Of a stretch of 64,000 bases of DNA, positions 49,501-60,182 are shown in pieces. Source of the stretch: Papaver somniferum (lineage: Eukaryota; Streptophyta; Magnoliopsida; Ranunculales; Papaveraceae); NCBI RefSeq assembly GCF_003573695.1, contig NC_039362.1, positions 199,693,215-199,757,214 on the forward strand. Direction: 5' to 3'. Numbering within the stretch: position 1 is the stretch's first letter; each line of letters opens with the position of its first letter. Under the pieces are notes generated by a model. That model worked only from the letters and a program-made list of their open reading frames with translations, was not told the origin of the DNA and made no database searches. A program made the translations under genes and the position numbers.

Positions 49501-52395
49501 TTGAGATGACTAAAAATATTGATCCCAATTGCCCTATTCTCGTCGGAGGTATCAGTCTCGAAGATGAGAATGTTGGATATATGCAGGTATCACACTAACT
49601 TTTGAATGTATTGTCGTTAGGCAATTGTCAGTCCGCATCATAGCACTCTTCCACTTTCTAGGATGTGTGCTAGGATGCATATTCAGAATTTTTTAACTAG
49701 TACGTCCATGACTTGTGAAAATGTCAACTCAATCTCCTCTGGAGGTTTCTTCTTCTTCCAAGCCTTTAGTCCCAAACAAATTGGGGTAGGCTGGAAAGGG
49801 GAGACGTCCGAAACAGTCACCCATAGGTACTGCTCCCGCCCTTTCTTAAGGGAATGGCTTGTTTTCAACCAAACAAAGATACACGAGGAGTTCCCAAGCA
49901 CCCATCTTGGTACTGCTCTTGCCTTCTATTGGTGTATCGCTGGCTCGCCAAGCTGACCACGACCCTATTCTCGTAGGGGAATGTCTGGGGTTTTACTGTG
50001 GGCTCGCGCCCAACATGGACATTCCTCCTTTATCCTGGCTTACGACAGGCTGTGCCAAAAAACTACACAGGCGGAGTTAGTCTCATTCCGAGGTTGAATC
50101 GATTTAATATATTAATGTATGTGAACCAAAAACTAGAACCTAAAACTTGAGTAATAACCCTTATGTGAAGGATCATGAAAATGAGGGATACCCAGATTTT
50201 TAGTTCTCTCTTTATTTTATTTTATTTTATTTTATTTTTAATACGAAACCTCTCAAAGAAAGTGTATGCTTCGATTTTTGAATATGTTTTTCTTGTACTT
50301 TTAGGCGAGGCTTAAGCGACATAGCTGGCATAGGAAATTATTGAAGACAAGAGACCCAATCATTGTTTCAGCTGGTTGGAGACGTTACCAGACCAGACCC
50401 ATTTATGCCCAGGAAGACGGTGGCAATCGTTTGCATCGAATAGATTCCACTCCCGAGCACACAGATTGTCTTGCAATGTTTTGGGGTCCTCTTGCACCTC
50501 TAGATACTGGTTTTGTTGCTGTACACAATCTGGCAGGCAATAAGGTCTGATGTATTCTACTTGAACTTTTGACTTATCATCACTATGGTATTTCAGTACT
50601 TGATTAATTGCAATTGCAACAAAGAGGGGTATTCGTCTATATAAGATGAAATAAATGTGCGTGTAAGTTCGTACCGTGTATCCTTGATTTCCTGCGAGTA
50701 CCTGGCGAAAACTAAGAAAAAAACTAATTACTGTACTCCCTGAGACTTGTCTTGTTCAGATGGTATCTTACATTTCATGAATACATCACTGCGCCTAATA
50801 CTCACATTTTATGCCCGTCATCTGCTGTTTTTCGGTTAATGTAGCAAGTGTAATACATTTTTCTTTCTTCTGTAGAAGAGGCTATCCCTTAATTTTCTAA
50901 ATGTAAGGATGTGAGAATGGGATGCTACACCACTGTTGTTGATTTGCTTGTATGTTTGAGTTCTATTTTGTTTATTGATCGACTTGTATTTGATTCCCCA
51001 GGCTGCATTTCGGATTTCAGCAATGGGTGTCATACTTGACTTTACCCAGGCTGCAGAGATAGTTGCAAAGATTTTGAAGAAGTGCAATCAAGTTGGGACT
51101 CCTCTCCAGACCTTCAAGAAAACTGCTCCCATCAAAGACATGTTTACGTCAGATCTTGAAATTGATTGGTTTAAAGATGCAGCAATTCAGACTGCAAGAG
51201 TTCGGGGGAACGTTGAAAAGGTATTGTTGCCTTGTGCCAAAACTAATTTCGGCGGGCTGTGTTTGCTCTTTCGTATTTTTATTTATGTGCTTTATCGGGT
51301 GTCTGGACTCTGGATTCTACAACAACAGCTTGTGATCCATTTGCTTTTGTGATGCTGTAGTGTATGGATGAACAAATTTTCTGTGACCGTTCTTATGGGA
51401 AGTTAAATTGTTGGATCCTTTCCATGTGGTCCACAACTAACTCGTGTGTTTCCAGACCTTCATTAGTTTTCTATAAAGTCGGCAAGATTTGTTCTCCCAG
51501 TGAATGACCAAGTTGCACACACGTTGGTGTTGAAATCTTTTGTTGTGTTAGGGGATATAGCATTTCTGTGAAGCTTGTTTCTTTGGTTTACCAATTGTGT
51601 TTGATTGGGCAGGCTGCTAAAAAGAAGCTCGTTAGTGAACTTATAAGGAAGGGAGATCAACGTAGAGAAGGGATTGCTAGTTGCTCATTTCAGCATAAAA
51701 TTTCTCTTTGCGATAAAGTTTTCATGCGCGTGTGGAAACAAGTAAGTGAACTGAAGGATTCAGGCGACTGTACTGGACAAGGCATGGAATCAGTAGGTGA
51801 ACTGAAGGATTCTCTCAACAAGGTTATCTCCTAATCCTGAATTTATGGTTTAATTTTTGACTTGCAAGGTTGAAATTTTTCATTTGTCCGCATCTCAACT
51901 TACTTGTATTTGTTCCAAAACCAAGGTTGATCCTGCTAGGAGGCAGCAGACGATTACACAACGACGTGGTGTGGTGTTTGCCGAGAAGAAGAAGAATACT
52001 GGAAATCGGATCTGTAAAGAGTACCAGGTAAGAAGACATGGGCTAATACAACGCTTACCATAATTCATCTCAATCTTCTAGGATAAAACATACTGTTCCC
52101 ATGTATAGCTGCTCGCTCATTTTAGAATGTAGTCTATTTATGTGTTTCAGAGATCATTGTCCGGTCTACTTTTCGATACAAGGAAGTCGAATCTGATTGG
52201 TTAGACATTGTGTTTATGCTACAGTGTAAAAGGAGGCCGAAGGAATGTAAGGAGCTTTCTGAGAAAGAGAGAGAGTTTATGCTAGAGTGTAGAAGGAGGC
52301 TGAGGGAATGTAAGGAGCTTTCTAAGAAAGAGAGAGAGTTCTCAGAGCCGAAAGGAGGGTGGGGCAAACTCAATTATATACGTATAGGACATTAA
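46509..52395 (+). CDS. BMS1-like GTPase, copy 3 (only copy with 3' exons)
   Basis: Exons: 46509-46643, 46764-46854, 46941-47059, 47984-48174, 48339-48549, 49233-49586, 50305-50544, 51002-51220, 51613-51741, 51926-52027, 52151 or 52153 to the stop. Exon 1 lacks two bases relative to copy 1 (near 46540). The first ATG (46415) therefore gives a 48-codon upstream frame ending at 46561 that overlaps the usable ATG at 46509 (MTKRVMTVETQSQAATTD). Exon 10 encodes VDPARRQQTITQRRGVVFAE. The last acceptor is ambiguous (TTTCAGAG). Splicing after CAG gives a stop at 52204 (about 614 residues). Splicing two bases later gives a basic tail with a 21-residue tandem repeat and a stop at 52395 (about 677 residues). 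The acidic centre of normal BMS1 is absent here too. It is most likely the ancestral locus. Whether it still works in 40S assembly is unknown. Confidence 0.78.
49743..50083 (-). mobile_element. SINE-like insertion in intron 6, BMS1-like copy 3
   Basis: Duplicate of the 27090-27430 segment, present in the same intron of all three copies, so it predates the duplication. Confidence 0.4.
52213..52338 (+). repeat. 63-bp in-frame tandem repeat
   Basis: Two units starting TTTATGCTACAGTG (52213) and TTTATGCTAGAGTG (52276), 63 bases apart, an exact multiple of three. In the long terminal-exon frame they encode FMLQCKRRPKECKELSEKER and FMLECRRRLRECKELSKKER, each plus one Glu: charged, helix-prone segments. 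Confidence 0.8.
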
Positions 52396-54363
52396 TATTT
52401 ATTGAGGAATTATTCATTTATTGTTTCTGCTGCTGAAGCTAAGGGATCAAGGTCTCTTTCTCTTGACGCTTGCTTGATGGTTATTCACAAGAATTATGGG
52501 TTTTTGTTCTACTAGACGATCTGTGATGCTTTTTGTAGTGTACTTTCACTGCTATGTACAATGGGTGCAATCAGTTATCACAGTTTTTTTTTTCTTGATC
52601 TCTAATTTGATTCAGTTTGTAGAATGGATTTTGTGTACTTATGTGGGTTTGTTCTCTGACTCGGTTTAAGGAAATGACTTACTTTTTGTTCTGGGTACTG
52701 AGATGACTTTACTTCGGTTACAGCTCTAAAATTTTCTTTGTTGTTCACTTCTGACCAAATGAGAGCTTTAGATGTACCACTCTCCCCGCTTTGTAGGAGT
52801 TGCTCCAAGTAGATAACAACAGAAACCCTTTTCGCTGTGGTTTCCATAAGAAAAAATGCAGTAAGGCGCCAACTCGGTAGTTTAGAACCAGATTCAAATC
52901 TTAGCAAATGATTTAAATTGTTTCCAGTGGATCGTACCAAGGAAGAACCCAAGTCTTCGCCATATTGTCGTCTCATGTGCAAGAACGTGACCCCAGCGAG
53001 AGTGCGACATCCAATTGTACTATCAGTCTTTCTATTGGCCTCGGAAAACACCAGCTTGGAGAACAGTAGAAACAGTACAGCGGAATTGCATTATGCCAAG
53101 GAAAAGCACTACGACCTTTTTGCAGATCAAAGACTCTACAGTTTTCTCCAGGAATTCTCACACTAACAAAACAAAGCAGTTGAATACTGCAACCGGGTTT
53201 GACAAATTGCTATCCTGCATGCTGTGGCAAATTGTGCTAAATTTGATAGTCAGCAAATGTTATCAAGTAAACTCATCAGAATGAGAGGAGCCATATCCAA
53301 GTTTCTGAAGTATGCATTTTAACCTGTCCAAGTTTCCAGCAGAATCCGCAAGATACTGTCATTGAGCTTTCATTACACAATCCGCAATTTAAACTAATAA
53401 GTCGGTAAGATTGATAAGCCTACTACTTAGATCTTGATGCAAAACTGATACAGGCTTCAAAAAACAAAAGGCAGCAAATGTAAACGGAGCTACGCAATAC
53501 TCCGTTTGTAACCATTGTGCCAACAATCAATCATAAAAATGAAGTAATATAACTTTAGAAAGAACCTGCAAATCTGCTAGTATTCATTTGATTTAGACAT
53601 GCGAACTGGCACTTTGCAAGGATAATCCTGCAAGTATTTGTAAGCCAAAGTAGTACACAAACATAGAAGCATGCGCCTCTGGCTCAGAGCAAATGGTATA
53701 TACCTCTACTTAAGACTCGAGAATCAAATGGTATAGGCCCCTAAAAGCATAAGGTGCTCATCTTATCAGAATTAGTCAAGGATACTACATAAGGTGCTGG
53801 CATCCCATTGAAAGTTGTAAATATAGATATTTGCTGTTTTGTCTTGGTAGGTTAGTACTAATATGGTGCTAACAAGTTTATCAACACCCAATTTACGGCT
53901 CCACTACAGAGAGGCATCTGCTATAGCTATTCAATTAAGCTGTGAGGTTTTAATAATACAAGTAGCAATTGCATTCCAAGATTTCTCATGTCTGGCACGG
54001 GAATACACATAAGGAAAGAACCTCCACTCAATCCCTCTAAATGGTGTTGTTTCCTAGACTATATAAAACTCAAGTGTACATATACCAATATCTTGAGGCA
54101 AAGGTCTACACAGTAAGACATGGTCAAAAAAAAAAAAAAACTAAAACCATAATCAAATTTACATCAGTAAATTGGAAATTCTGGATAGAAAAATGGATCA
54201 ATTTCATGAAGCGCAATTTAAGAATCAGAAAAATCTCTCACATATTAGGTTTACTGACAACAGCTCATTGTATTCATATACCTAGATATAGTCAGCAATA
54301 ACCATTTCTCAATGAAAAATAACAGCGGAGCTAACAACATAAGAAATGGTATATCCTTCCTTC
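52396..54363. other. Intergenic region between convergent genes
   Basis: Lies between the 3' end of BMS1-like copy 3 (plus) and the 3' end of the proteasome-like gene (minus). It probably holds their 3' UTRs. A 149-codon minus-strand frame at 52602-53051 shows no domain, and I do not support it as a gene. No repeats or RNA genes were recognised. Confidence 0.6.
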
Positions 54364-56085
54364 CTAATGCATCCCAAGGATGACGGTCCTTTTCATGTAT
54401 CTTTTGATCTTGATTGGCCTCCCCTTTTTGTTTGTCCATTTAAGTATCCTCCTGTTGATTTTGTTCTTCAATCTAGAGCTCAAGATTCTCACTGACCCGT
54501 CCTGAATGCTCTCAATTAACAATTGTCTGATAGCAAGTCTTAAAACCCCCATTTCACCTTCCGTTTCCGACTCATAGTGATCATGTCTATACTCACCAGT
54601 CCTCGTGATCATGGTGATGGAAACTCGTCCATCAGTGTCTTCATCTTCAGAAATAGCTTCTCGCATAGCAAATAAAGCACGTAGATATTGACTCCTCCAG
54701 GAAACTCCTTCTATCACTAAGTACTCTTCACATGTATCAAGGATACCTAAAGCTGCACCCCCTCCGCTGCCAATAGTGCAAAAATTCCAGTACTCTCTAT
54801 TTTGCAATTCTTGTCGAGTAAACTGTCTAGTGTGAGAGTTAATCTCATAAAAGGCCAAATGATCCGCATAAAATAAAGAAGGTGATGAAGGCCATTGATT
54901 CACGGGACGTGTGATATCACCCGTCGCGTCTATAAATCCTCCGAACAAAATCTCTGCGTGTTCGTGGTGAATATCCACATCAGGTGCTAAATCTTCATGT
55001 GGGGGATCCGTTAACATGTACTCGTGAGAGAATCTTGCGCACTCTTCCATCGACAGATTTTCGCCCAATTGAATCCTTTCCCTCAATATCGGAATGATTC
55101 TGTCTCTGTACCACCAAGTATATCCGGCACATACAGCAATAATGCGATTCGGACCTTCCCCTAAAGAAAAAACCTTCTCGCTATCCAATATTTGGTATTG
55201 ATGGACATGCATGACATTATCTGGACCAACCCAGTATTCTGTTCCTGTTTCAAACCCATCAGCAGCCATTACAATGATCTCAGGATTCATAAAAGCCAGA
55301 CCAGTTGAGCCATGGCCCAAACGAATAAGTAGGGATGGTGGGTTGATGTTCTCTGGCAACGAAACACTCTCTAGTTTCTCACTGGCTGGACTCGCAACTG
55401 GAGCCTCACGACTCGGTATAACTCGGCTGCTAATCTCAGAATTTGACCCACCACCAGTACTGCCTCCGTTATCGCCTATGCTGTGAGTAAGAAAACTGCT
55501 GACGAAAGAAAGAGACGGAAATTCAGAAGACATGTAAGCAGAGCGGCGGTTTGCAGTTGATTGATTTAATTGCGTGGTGAGATCTTTGTTAACCAATAGG
55601 AGAGACGCTTTTTCTTGACTTAACATATCAACTTGTTTTGCCAAATTATCAAGAGAATCACAACATAATCTGAACTGATCCATTAATTTTTCATACCGAC
55701 GATTCTCTGCTGTAATTTTACTGTCTTCTTTATCAAATCTCCCGAATACACTGGTCGGAGACGTCACCGGAGCTTCACAACTCGGAATAACTCGGTTTTC
55801 ATGACTCGAAACTCGGCTGGTATTAGTATTAGATCCACAACTGCCTCCATTATCTTCAATGGTGAGCTTACCGAAATCTGCGTTAATAGAAACTGATGGA
55901 ACTTTAGAAGAAACATAATCAGAGCTTTGATTCTTCTCATGATTAACTGAAATATCACTTGATAAACCTATTTGTTCCATTAGATATTGACTAACCAATC
56001 GGAGAGCAGCATTTTCTTGACTTAAAACATCCACTTCTTTTGACCAATCCTTGAGATAACCACAACAAAAGCTGTACTGATTCAT
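54364..56085 (-). CDS. Coiled-coil / proteasome beta5-like fusion protein
   Basis: One uninterrupted frame of 573 codons (numbering below counts one codon before ATG 56085). Residues 1-240 are a tandem duplication: a helix with CC, then LSQEN/LSQEK (residues 4-36 and 138-170), then a DNGGS stretch and RVIPS-EAPV-SP (99-113 and 223-236). Residues 259-503 are a divergent proteasome beta5-like Ntn-hydrolase fold. GHGSTGLAF aligns with the HG-TTTLAF start of beta5, so Ser261 sits at catalytic Thr1. Asp277 falls exactly at Asp17 (MAADG). Lys305 in SEKVF is the best match to Lys33 but implies about 12 inserted residues. AVCAGYTWWYRDRI and CTIGSGGGAALGILD match later strands. A basic 70-residue tail follows. 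Normal beta5 exposes Thr1 by cleaving a short propeptide; here 260 residues would precede it. Incorporation into the 20S core or peptidase activity is unproven. The true N-terminus may lie further upstream (next entry). Confidence 0.75.
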   Translation of the reverse strand: MNQYSFCCGYLKDWSKEVDVLSQENAALRLVSQYLMEQIGLSSDISVNHEKNQSSDYVSSKVPSVSINADFGKLTIEDNGGSCGSNTNTSRVSSHENRVIPSCEAPVTSPTSVFGRFDKEDSKITAENRRYEKLMDQFRLCCDSLDNLAKQVDMLSQEKASLLLVNKDLTTQLNQSTANRRSAYMSSEFPSLSFVSSFLTHSIGDNGGSTGGGSNSEISSRVIPSREAPVASPASEKLESVSLPENINPPSLLIRLGHGSTGLAFMNPEIIVMAADGFETGTEYWVGPDNVMHVHQYQILDSEKVFSLGEGPNRIIAVCAGYTWWYRDRIIPILRERIQLGENLSMEECARFSHEYMLTDPPHEDLAPDVDIHHEHAEILFGGFIDATGDITRPVNQWPSSPSLFYADHLAFYEINSHTRQFTRQELQNREYWNFCTIGSGGGAALGILDTCEEYLVIEGVSWRSQYLRALFAMREAISEDEDTDGRVSITMITRTGEYRHDHYESETEGEMGVLRLAIRQLLIESIQDGSVRILSSRLKNKINRRILKWTNKKGRPIKIKRYMKRTVILGMH

Positions 56086-56333
56086 CAATTGATCATACTG
56101 TAAACTGGGATAGGTAAATAAAGTAGATTCTCGGTCTTAATTTGATTGTTTTCTTCATTAGAAGAAGATGATGATGAAGGACGACTAAGATAAACTGGTG
56201 ATTTTGGCGGGATAACTAGAGAAATTTGAGAACCGAATCTTCTAATACCATAACTTCCTGATGACGATGATGTACAACCTGTTGATGCGTCTGAATAGTG
56301 ATGCTGTACTTCGTCTGAATCTTTTTTCTGCAT
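56085..56333 (-). CDS. N-terminal segment of the fusion gene, in a different frame
   Basis: An 82-codon frame from ATG 56333 (MQKKDSDEVQHHY), Ser-rich with PPKSPVYLSRP, stopping at a TGA that overlaps the ATG of the main frame. Its end (QIKTEN) matches KITAEN before the second coiled coil of the main frame. The bases just after it, in the main frame (QYDQLMNQYSFCC), match RYEKLMDQFRLCC. This is good evidence that both are one gene separated by a small frameshift near 56095-56120. An unusual short intron (donor near 56190, acceptor TTTACAG at about 56099) would also restore phase. Otherwise it acts as an upstream reading frame. Confidence 0.6.
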   Translation of the reverse strand: MQKKDSDEVQHHYSDASTGCTSSSSGSYGIRRFGSQISLVIPPKSPVYLSRPSSSSSSNEENNQIKTENLLYLPIPVYSMIN

Positions 56334-56345
56334 CTTGATTGATAT

Positions 56346-57177
56346 CTGCATACAAATGAGGTAATCAGAACATCAATTTCAAAAGCTTAATTACTACAAA
56401 ATCAAATGATTCCTTCATCAAGAAAGCTGAGGTTTCAGAAATCAGTAACAAGACAAAACATGATCGAATTCTTTAAAATACGAAATCAAAGTATAAAACC
56501 AACTTGAATATAGCTGGAAGACTAGAAACCCTAAGTTTTACAGTAACCGCCTTATATTGAAACAACAACACTGTCATCAATGAAGCCTTAGTATGCAGAT
56601 GAATCTGGTCAAATCACAACAGATTATTAACTACATCGAACTTAGACTAAACATGGAACACTTGAAGATCAAGAAATTGCAGAGATTCACAATCACAATG
56701 AGCCTAATATACTAACAAGTCAGTAAGATATCAAATCAAAAGGCAATCTACGGAGGAATTAAACTACATTAAACTTAGAACATTAACAAACCGATAGTTA
56801 GAACTGATAACAAATCTAAACATGGATTAATTGAAGATCATCATCAAGAAATCGCAGAGATTCGACAAATCATAAGCATCAATAATTACAGAGGTTCTCA
56901 AAAAAAAACAGATCATATAATGAATTAGAACGTATATAAACCCTAAATTTTCATGAATTTTTACCGAACCGCCACAGATTGAAACAATAGCAGTACTAGT
57001 CAAGACTAGTAACGAATCACTAAGAGATCAAATCAAAAGACAATCTACAGAGAACTTAAACTAAATAGAACTTAGAACATTAACAAATTGATACTTGGAA
57101 CTTCTTAGAAATCTAAACATGGACTTATTGAAGATCATCATCAAGAAATTGCAGAGTTTCTTTAACGAAACACTCAC
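56346..57177 (-). other. 5'-UTR intron of the fusion gene
   Basis: On the minus strand a donor CTG|GTGAGTG (at 57178/57177) and an acceptor TATGCAG (at 56346) define an 832-base intron between a non-coding first exon and the exon with ATG 56333. The intron is AT-rich and holds repeated stretches (for example ATCATCATCAAGAAAT-GCAGAG near 56840 and 57130). Long first introns in plant leaders often raise expression. Confidence 0.65.
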
Positions 57178-57300
57178 CAGTTTGAAAGCGTGTATCAGAA
57201 GATTCTTTGGTGAGAGAAACAGTTAGAGACAGAGACAGTGAGAGAGAGAATGCGAAGCCAGTAATGAAGAATCTGGAAATGAAGAATTATGGGTAAGACC

Positions 57301-57308
57301 TTTATATA
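57301..57308 (-). promoter_or_regulatory. TATA box of the fusion gene
   Basis: TATATAAA on the minus strand, about 125 bases before the 5'-UTR donor, followed by a GA-rich leader. Transcription would start around 57270-57280. Confidence 0.6.
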
Positions 57309-57329
57309 GAGATGAGAGAAAAAGAAACA

Positions 57330-58379
57330 ACTCGCCGGAGAAGAGACTGGGTTTGATAATCTCTTTCTTTTTTCAAAATCAGAAAGGTGGGACCCAAAGA
57401 TGTTTGCGTGATATCTGATGTGGATGTGTATCTTTTGGCATTTTCATTAGAGTACTGTATCTTTATTCATTTTTCTTTAAAAGCATATGGGTCCAAAACT
57501 AAAGTGGCCATTGAAAATGTGAGATTGATGATATCTCTGTGTAGTAGGATAATTATAATAGGACATATTGTAACGAATAGATTTTACTGATGAGGAAACA
57601 TACATTTTTTTACCGTGTGATCAATGTTGCGGAGCGTGCTTTATAAGAAGAAATTAGTCATAGTACAAGTAAACTTTTCGGAATACCTGCACGATTAAAA
57701 AAATGCACATTGCTAGCATTCTCTTTAATATCTTCTGAAAATTACTAGTATAAAAGGTAATATTTACTGTCAGAGTATAACCTTTTGTATTACAATTTTT
57801 TTTTTTTTTTTTGTATTACAAGATTATTTACGACCAAAACCAATTTATTGAGCATAAATGGATTATTGGCAACAACCAGGAAAAAAAAAATTTCCACTAT
57901 CTTATTTTGCAAAGATAGGGACATAAATTAGAGAATGTTAATGGAATTTATATCTCCCTGGTGGATAAAAGCAGCTAAACACTGTAAGAGAAATTATGAA
58001 ACCGTTGAATGGTCGGGTATCGGACCAGATTTTCACACAACTTTATAATCTTTGTTTTGAAATGAACATCTTTCTTCGCGAAAAAAAGAGTCAGACTCTA
58101 GATATAACTTAGGGTAACACTAACTTTATATACGGAACATGCCAGTCGAAGGCCGCGAGTTTTTTTAAATAGATAGAGGGTTAAATTCATAAGATAATCA
58201 GTATCAGCAGCATCAACCTGATGGGCTAACAAAAATTTACTAAATGTACCTACTAAATTTTCTTATTATCAAACTAGGGACGGACTATAGCTTATTTTAG
58301 CCCCTTGCTAAGCCCGTCCCTGACGAAAAAGAAAGGAAATATTCACTCGGGAAATAATTACGATAAGTTTACTTGCAGC
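57330..58379. other. Upstream region of the fusion gene
   Basis: No gene seen. The sequence around 57600-57760 (GTGATCAATGTTGCGGAGCG, then GCACGATTAAAAAAATGCAC) recurs near 58855 and 63685. It contains a T run at 57797-57812. A short inverted repeat (GGGACGGACTATAGC...GCTAAGCCCGTCCC) lies at 58276-58322. Confidence 0.5.
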
Positions 58380-58940
58380 TCCTCCGTGCACAACCAAAAT
58401 TATTGCGAATGGAAGGAAGAGAGTGAGCTACATGCTGGCCGGCCACCTCATTCCGTAAGAATCTCTTTACGTGGGAAAGAACGAGAAATTCAAAAAAAAA
58501 AAAGGAACTCGTCTATACTAAATGTGGTCCCATAACAGTAGGAAAAGAAATACACCAGATCCCAATGAGGGAATGATGTCACCTTCATTAAATTCAACAC
58601 ACCATAATACCATATGCTTGTTTGTTGTTGTGACACACGAAACAAAATTTGATTCTGTGGATCCCACCACATACTTCTTGAATTGATACTCAAACTGACC
58701 TTTTGCCCAAAATGGCCATTGAATCATGGTTTCACCACAACCATCATCCTAACTCATTTAGAGAGAGAATGTCAAACCAACAAAGAAGAGTATGGAAATA
58801 AAGACCCAAAAGTTGTAGGACCTCTATATAGAAAGGTAAGATACATTCAATACGTGTGATCCATGTTGTGGAGTGTGCTTTATATGGAGAAATTTGTCAT
58901 GGTACAAGTAAATTGTACAAGTCCTTTGTTGCTCAAAGAT
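58380..58940 (-). repeat. Decayed duplicate of promoter / 5'-UTR segment (block 2)
   Basis: 58757-58850 resembles the leader and TATA region at 57220-57330 (GAGAGAGAATG, GGAAAT, GGACCTCTATATAGA). 58855-58920 resembles 57612-57670. The part 58395-58735 is duplicated again at 61065-61378 (GAGTGAGCTACATGC, AAATGTGGTCCC, GTGGATCCCACC, TTGTGCCCAAAATGG). No coding exon follows. Confidence 0.6.
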
Positions 58941-59544
58941 GTATTAGATCACATCACCAAGGAAGTTGGGATATTTTTGTTGGAATCTCGTGACAATGAA
59001 CAACACGGTGGATGTATAAAAAATAATAAGTAAAAGAACTGAATTAAAATAATTCTGTGAAATAACTTGACGTGGGTAGAATGACGGGTTTAACAAATTA
59101 TTTTTAATACATTAATTTGTGCGTATGCTCGAAGTGAGTTCAGGTGCTTATTTCAAACCATACAAAGATTTTAATCAGTTGATACACTTTCTTTTCATAA
59201 CCTTTCACCATGAAGCCCTCGCGTTGTTGCGTATAAATTTTCATATAAAAATGGTAAGGAAAAGAGGGACAAGTGTCGAACTTCTATTCGTTCCCCAATC
59301 CCCTATCCATATTTGCTCGTGTAAAAAATTGAAAATGATATGTTGATCAAAGAATGCTCCCGAATTTAATCCCGCACCACACAATAGTGGGACCCATTAA
59401 ACCTTACTAATCCCAATGCTGAGAGGCTTGTTTTTGTCCGTCCGATCTCCTATCGTAATGATTTTCAGGGCAACATGTTAGTCAGTTTATCATCTCCTAT
59501 CAAAAATTTATCCAGACTCTTCGGCGGCAAAGAAACAGTTAAAG

Positions 59545-60070
59545 ACTGAGAGAGAATGTAAAATCAAGACTGTGTACGGCTTAGCCAGCAGCTTCGATCA
59601 ATTTACACTTATCGCTAATTATGTGTCATAACTCAACAAGAGTGTGTGAGCGAAGAAATGAAAATCTGGAAATGGACGGTGGGACCTTTTATATAGAGGA
59701 TGAGAGAGGACAAATAAATAATGCTACCTTTCGCCGGAGAGGGAACCTTGTCGGCTCTCTATATGCGGATCCCTATCTTTTGCTTTTTAGCCGACTTGAT
59801 ATTCCCGCCGATACATCGTCTATACGTGTGATTCAAGCCTTATTGTCTCTGATAATTGTCATTATCCCACTTTTCTATTCATTCCCCAAAGCTTCATCTC
59901 TTCACTCCACGAATGTGGTATTGCACCAGTGAGCTATACAAGGAGCTCAACTATGTTTAGTATTTTTTTCCCGCTTTACTTTGTGTTCGTTTAGTACTTC
60001 ATGTTGAAATAAATTACTATTTAACTCAAGACATTTCTCTTTGGATTTTACCATCTTACCTAAATAACTA
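59545..60070 (-). repeat. Decayed duplicate of promoter / 5'-UTR segment (block 3)
   Basis: Contains GAGAGAGAATG, AATCTGGAAATG, GGGACCTTTTATATAGAGG and CGCCGGAGAGGGAA in the same order and orientation as 57240-57345. 59620-60070 is also related to 62790-63380 (TGTTCGTTT, TACTTC/TACTTGG, TTGGATTTTACC/TTGGGTTTCACC). Confidence 0.6.
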
Positions 60071-60182
60071 ATCATAACGTTTATTAATAAATGCAATTAT
60101 TATTATTATAAAATGATTTACAATCAAAACCAGTCTATTGCTTAAAATATACAACCCGTCACTGGGTTATAATTTTATGTTT

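Larger units (their letters stand above)
42521..51890 (+). repeat. Tandem segmental duplication, unit 3 (starts inside the transposon gene)
   Basis: Corresponds to 19871-29237 of unit 1 and then continues into unique sequence with the true 3' end of the BMS1-like gene. The first 1.6-2.5 kb differs from units 1 and 2 at many positions. From about 45.1 kb onward the three units are nearly identical. Confidence 0.95.

Noticed and set aside
52602..53051. 149-codon minus-strand open frame between the two convergent genes
   Set aside because: No recognisable domain and no promoter or splice context; it fits a chance frame in 3' flanking sequence.
58276..58322. Short inverted repeat GGGACGGACTATAGC...GCTAAGCCCGTCCC as a separate transposon
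   Set aside because: Too short, arms imperfect and no target duplication found; at most a remnant of an element end.
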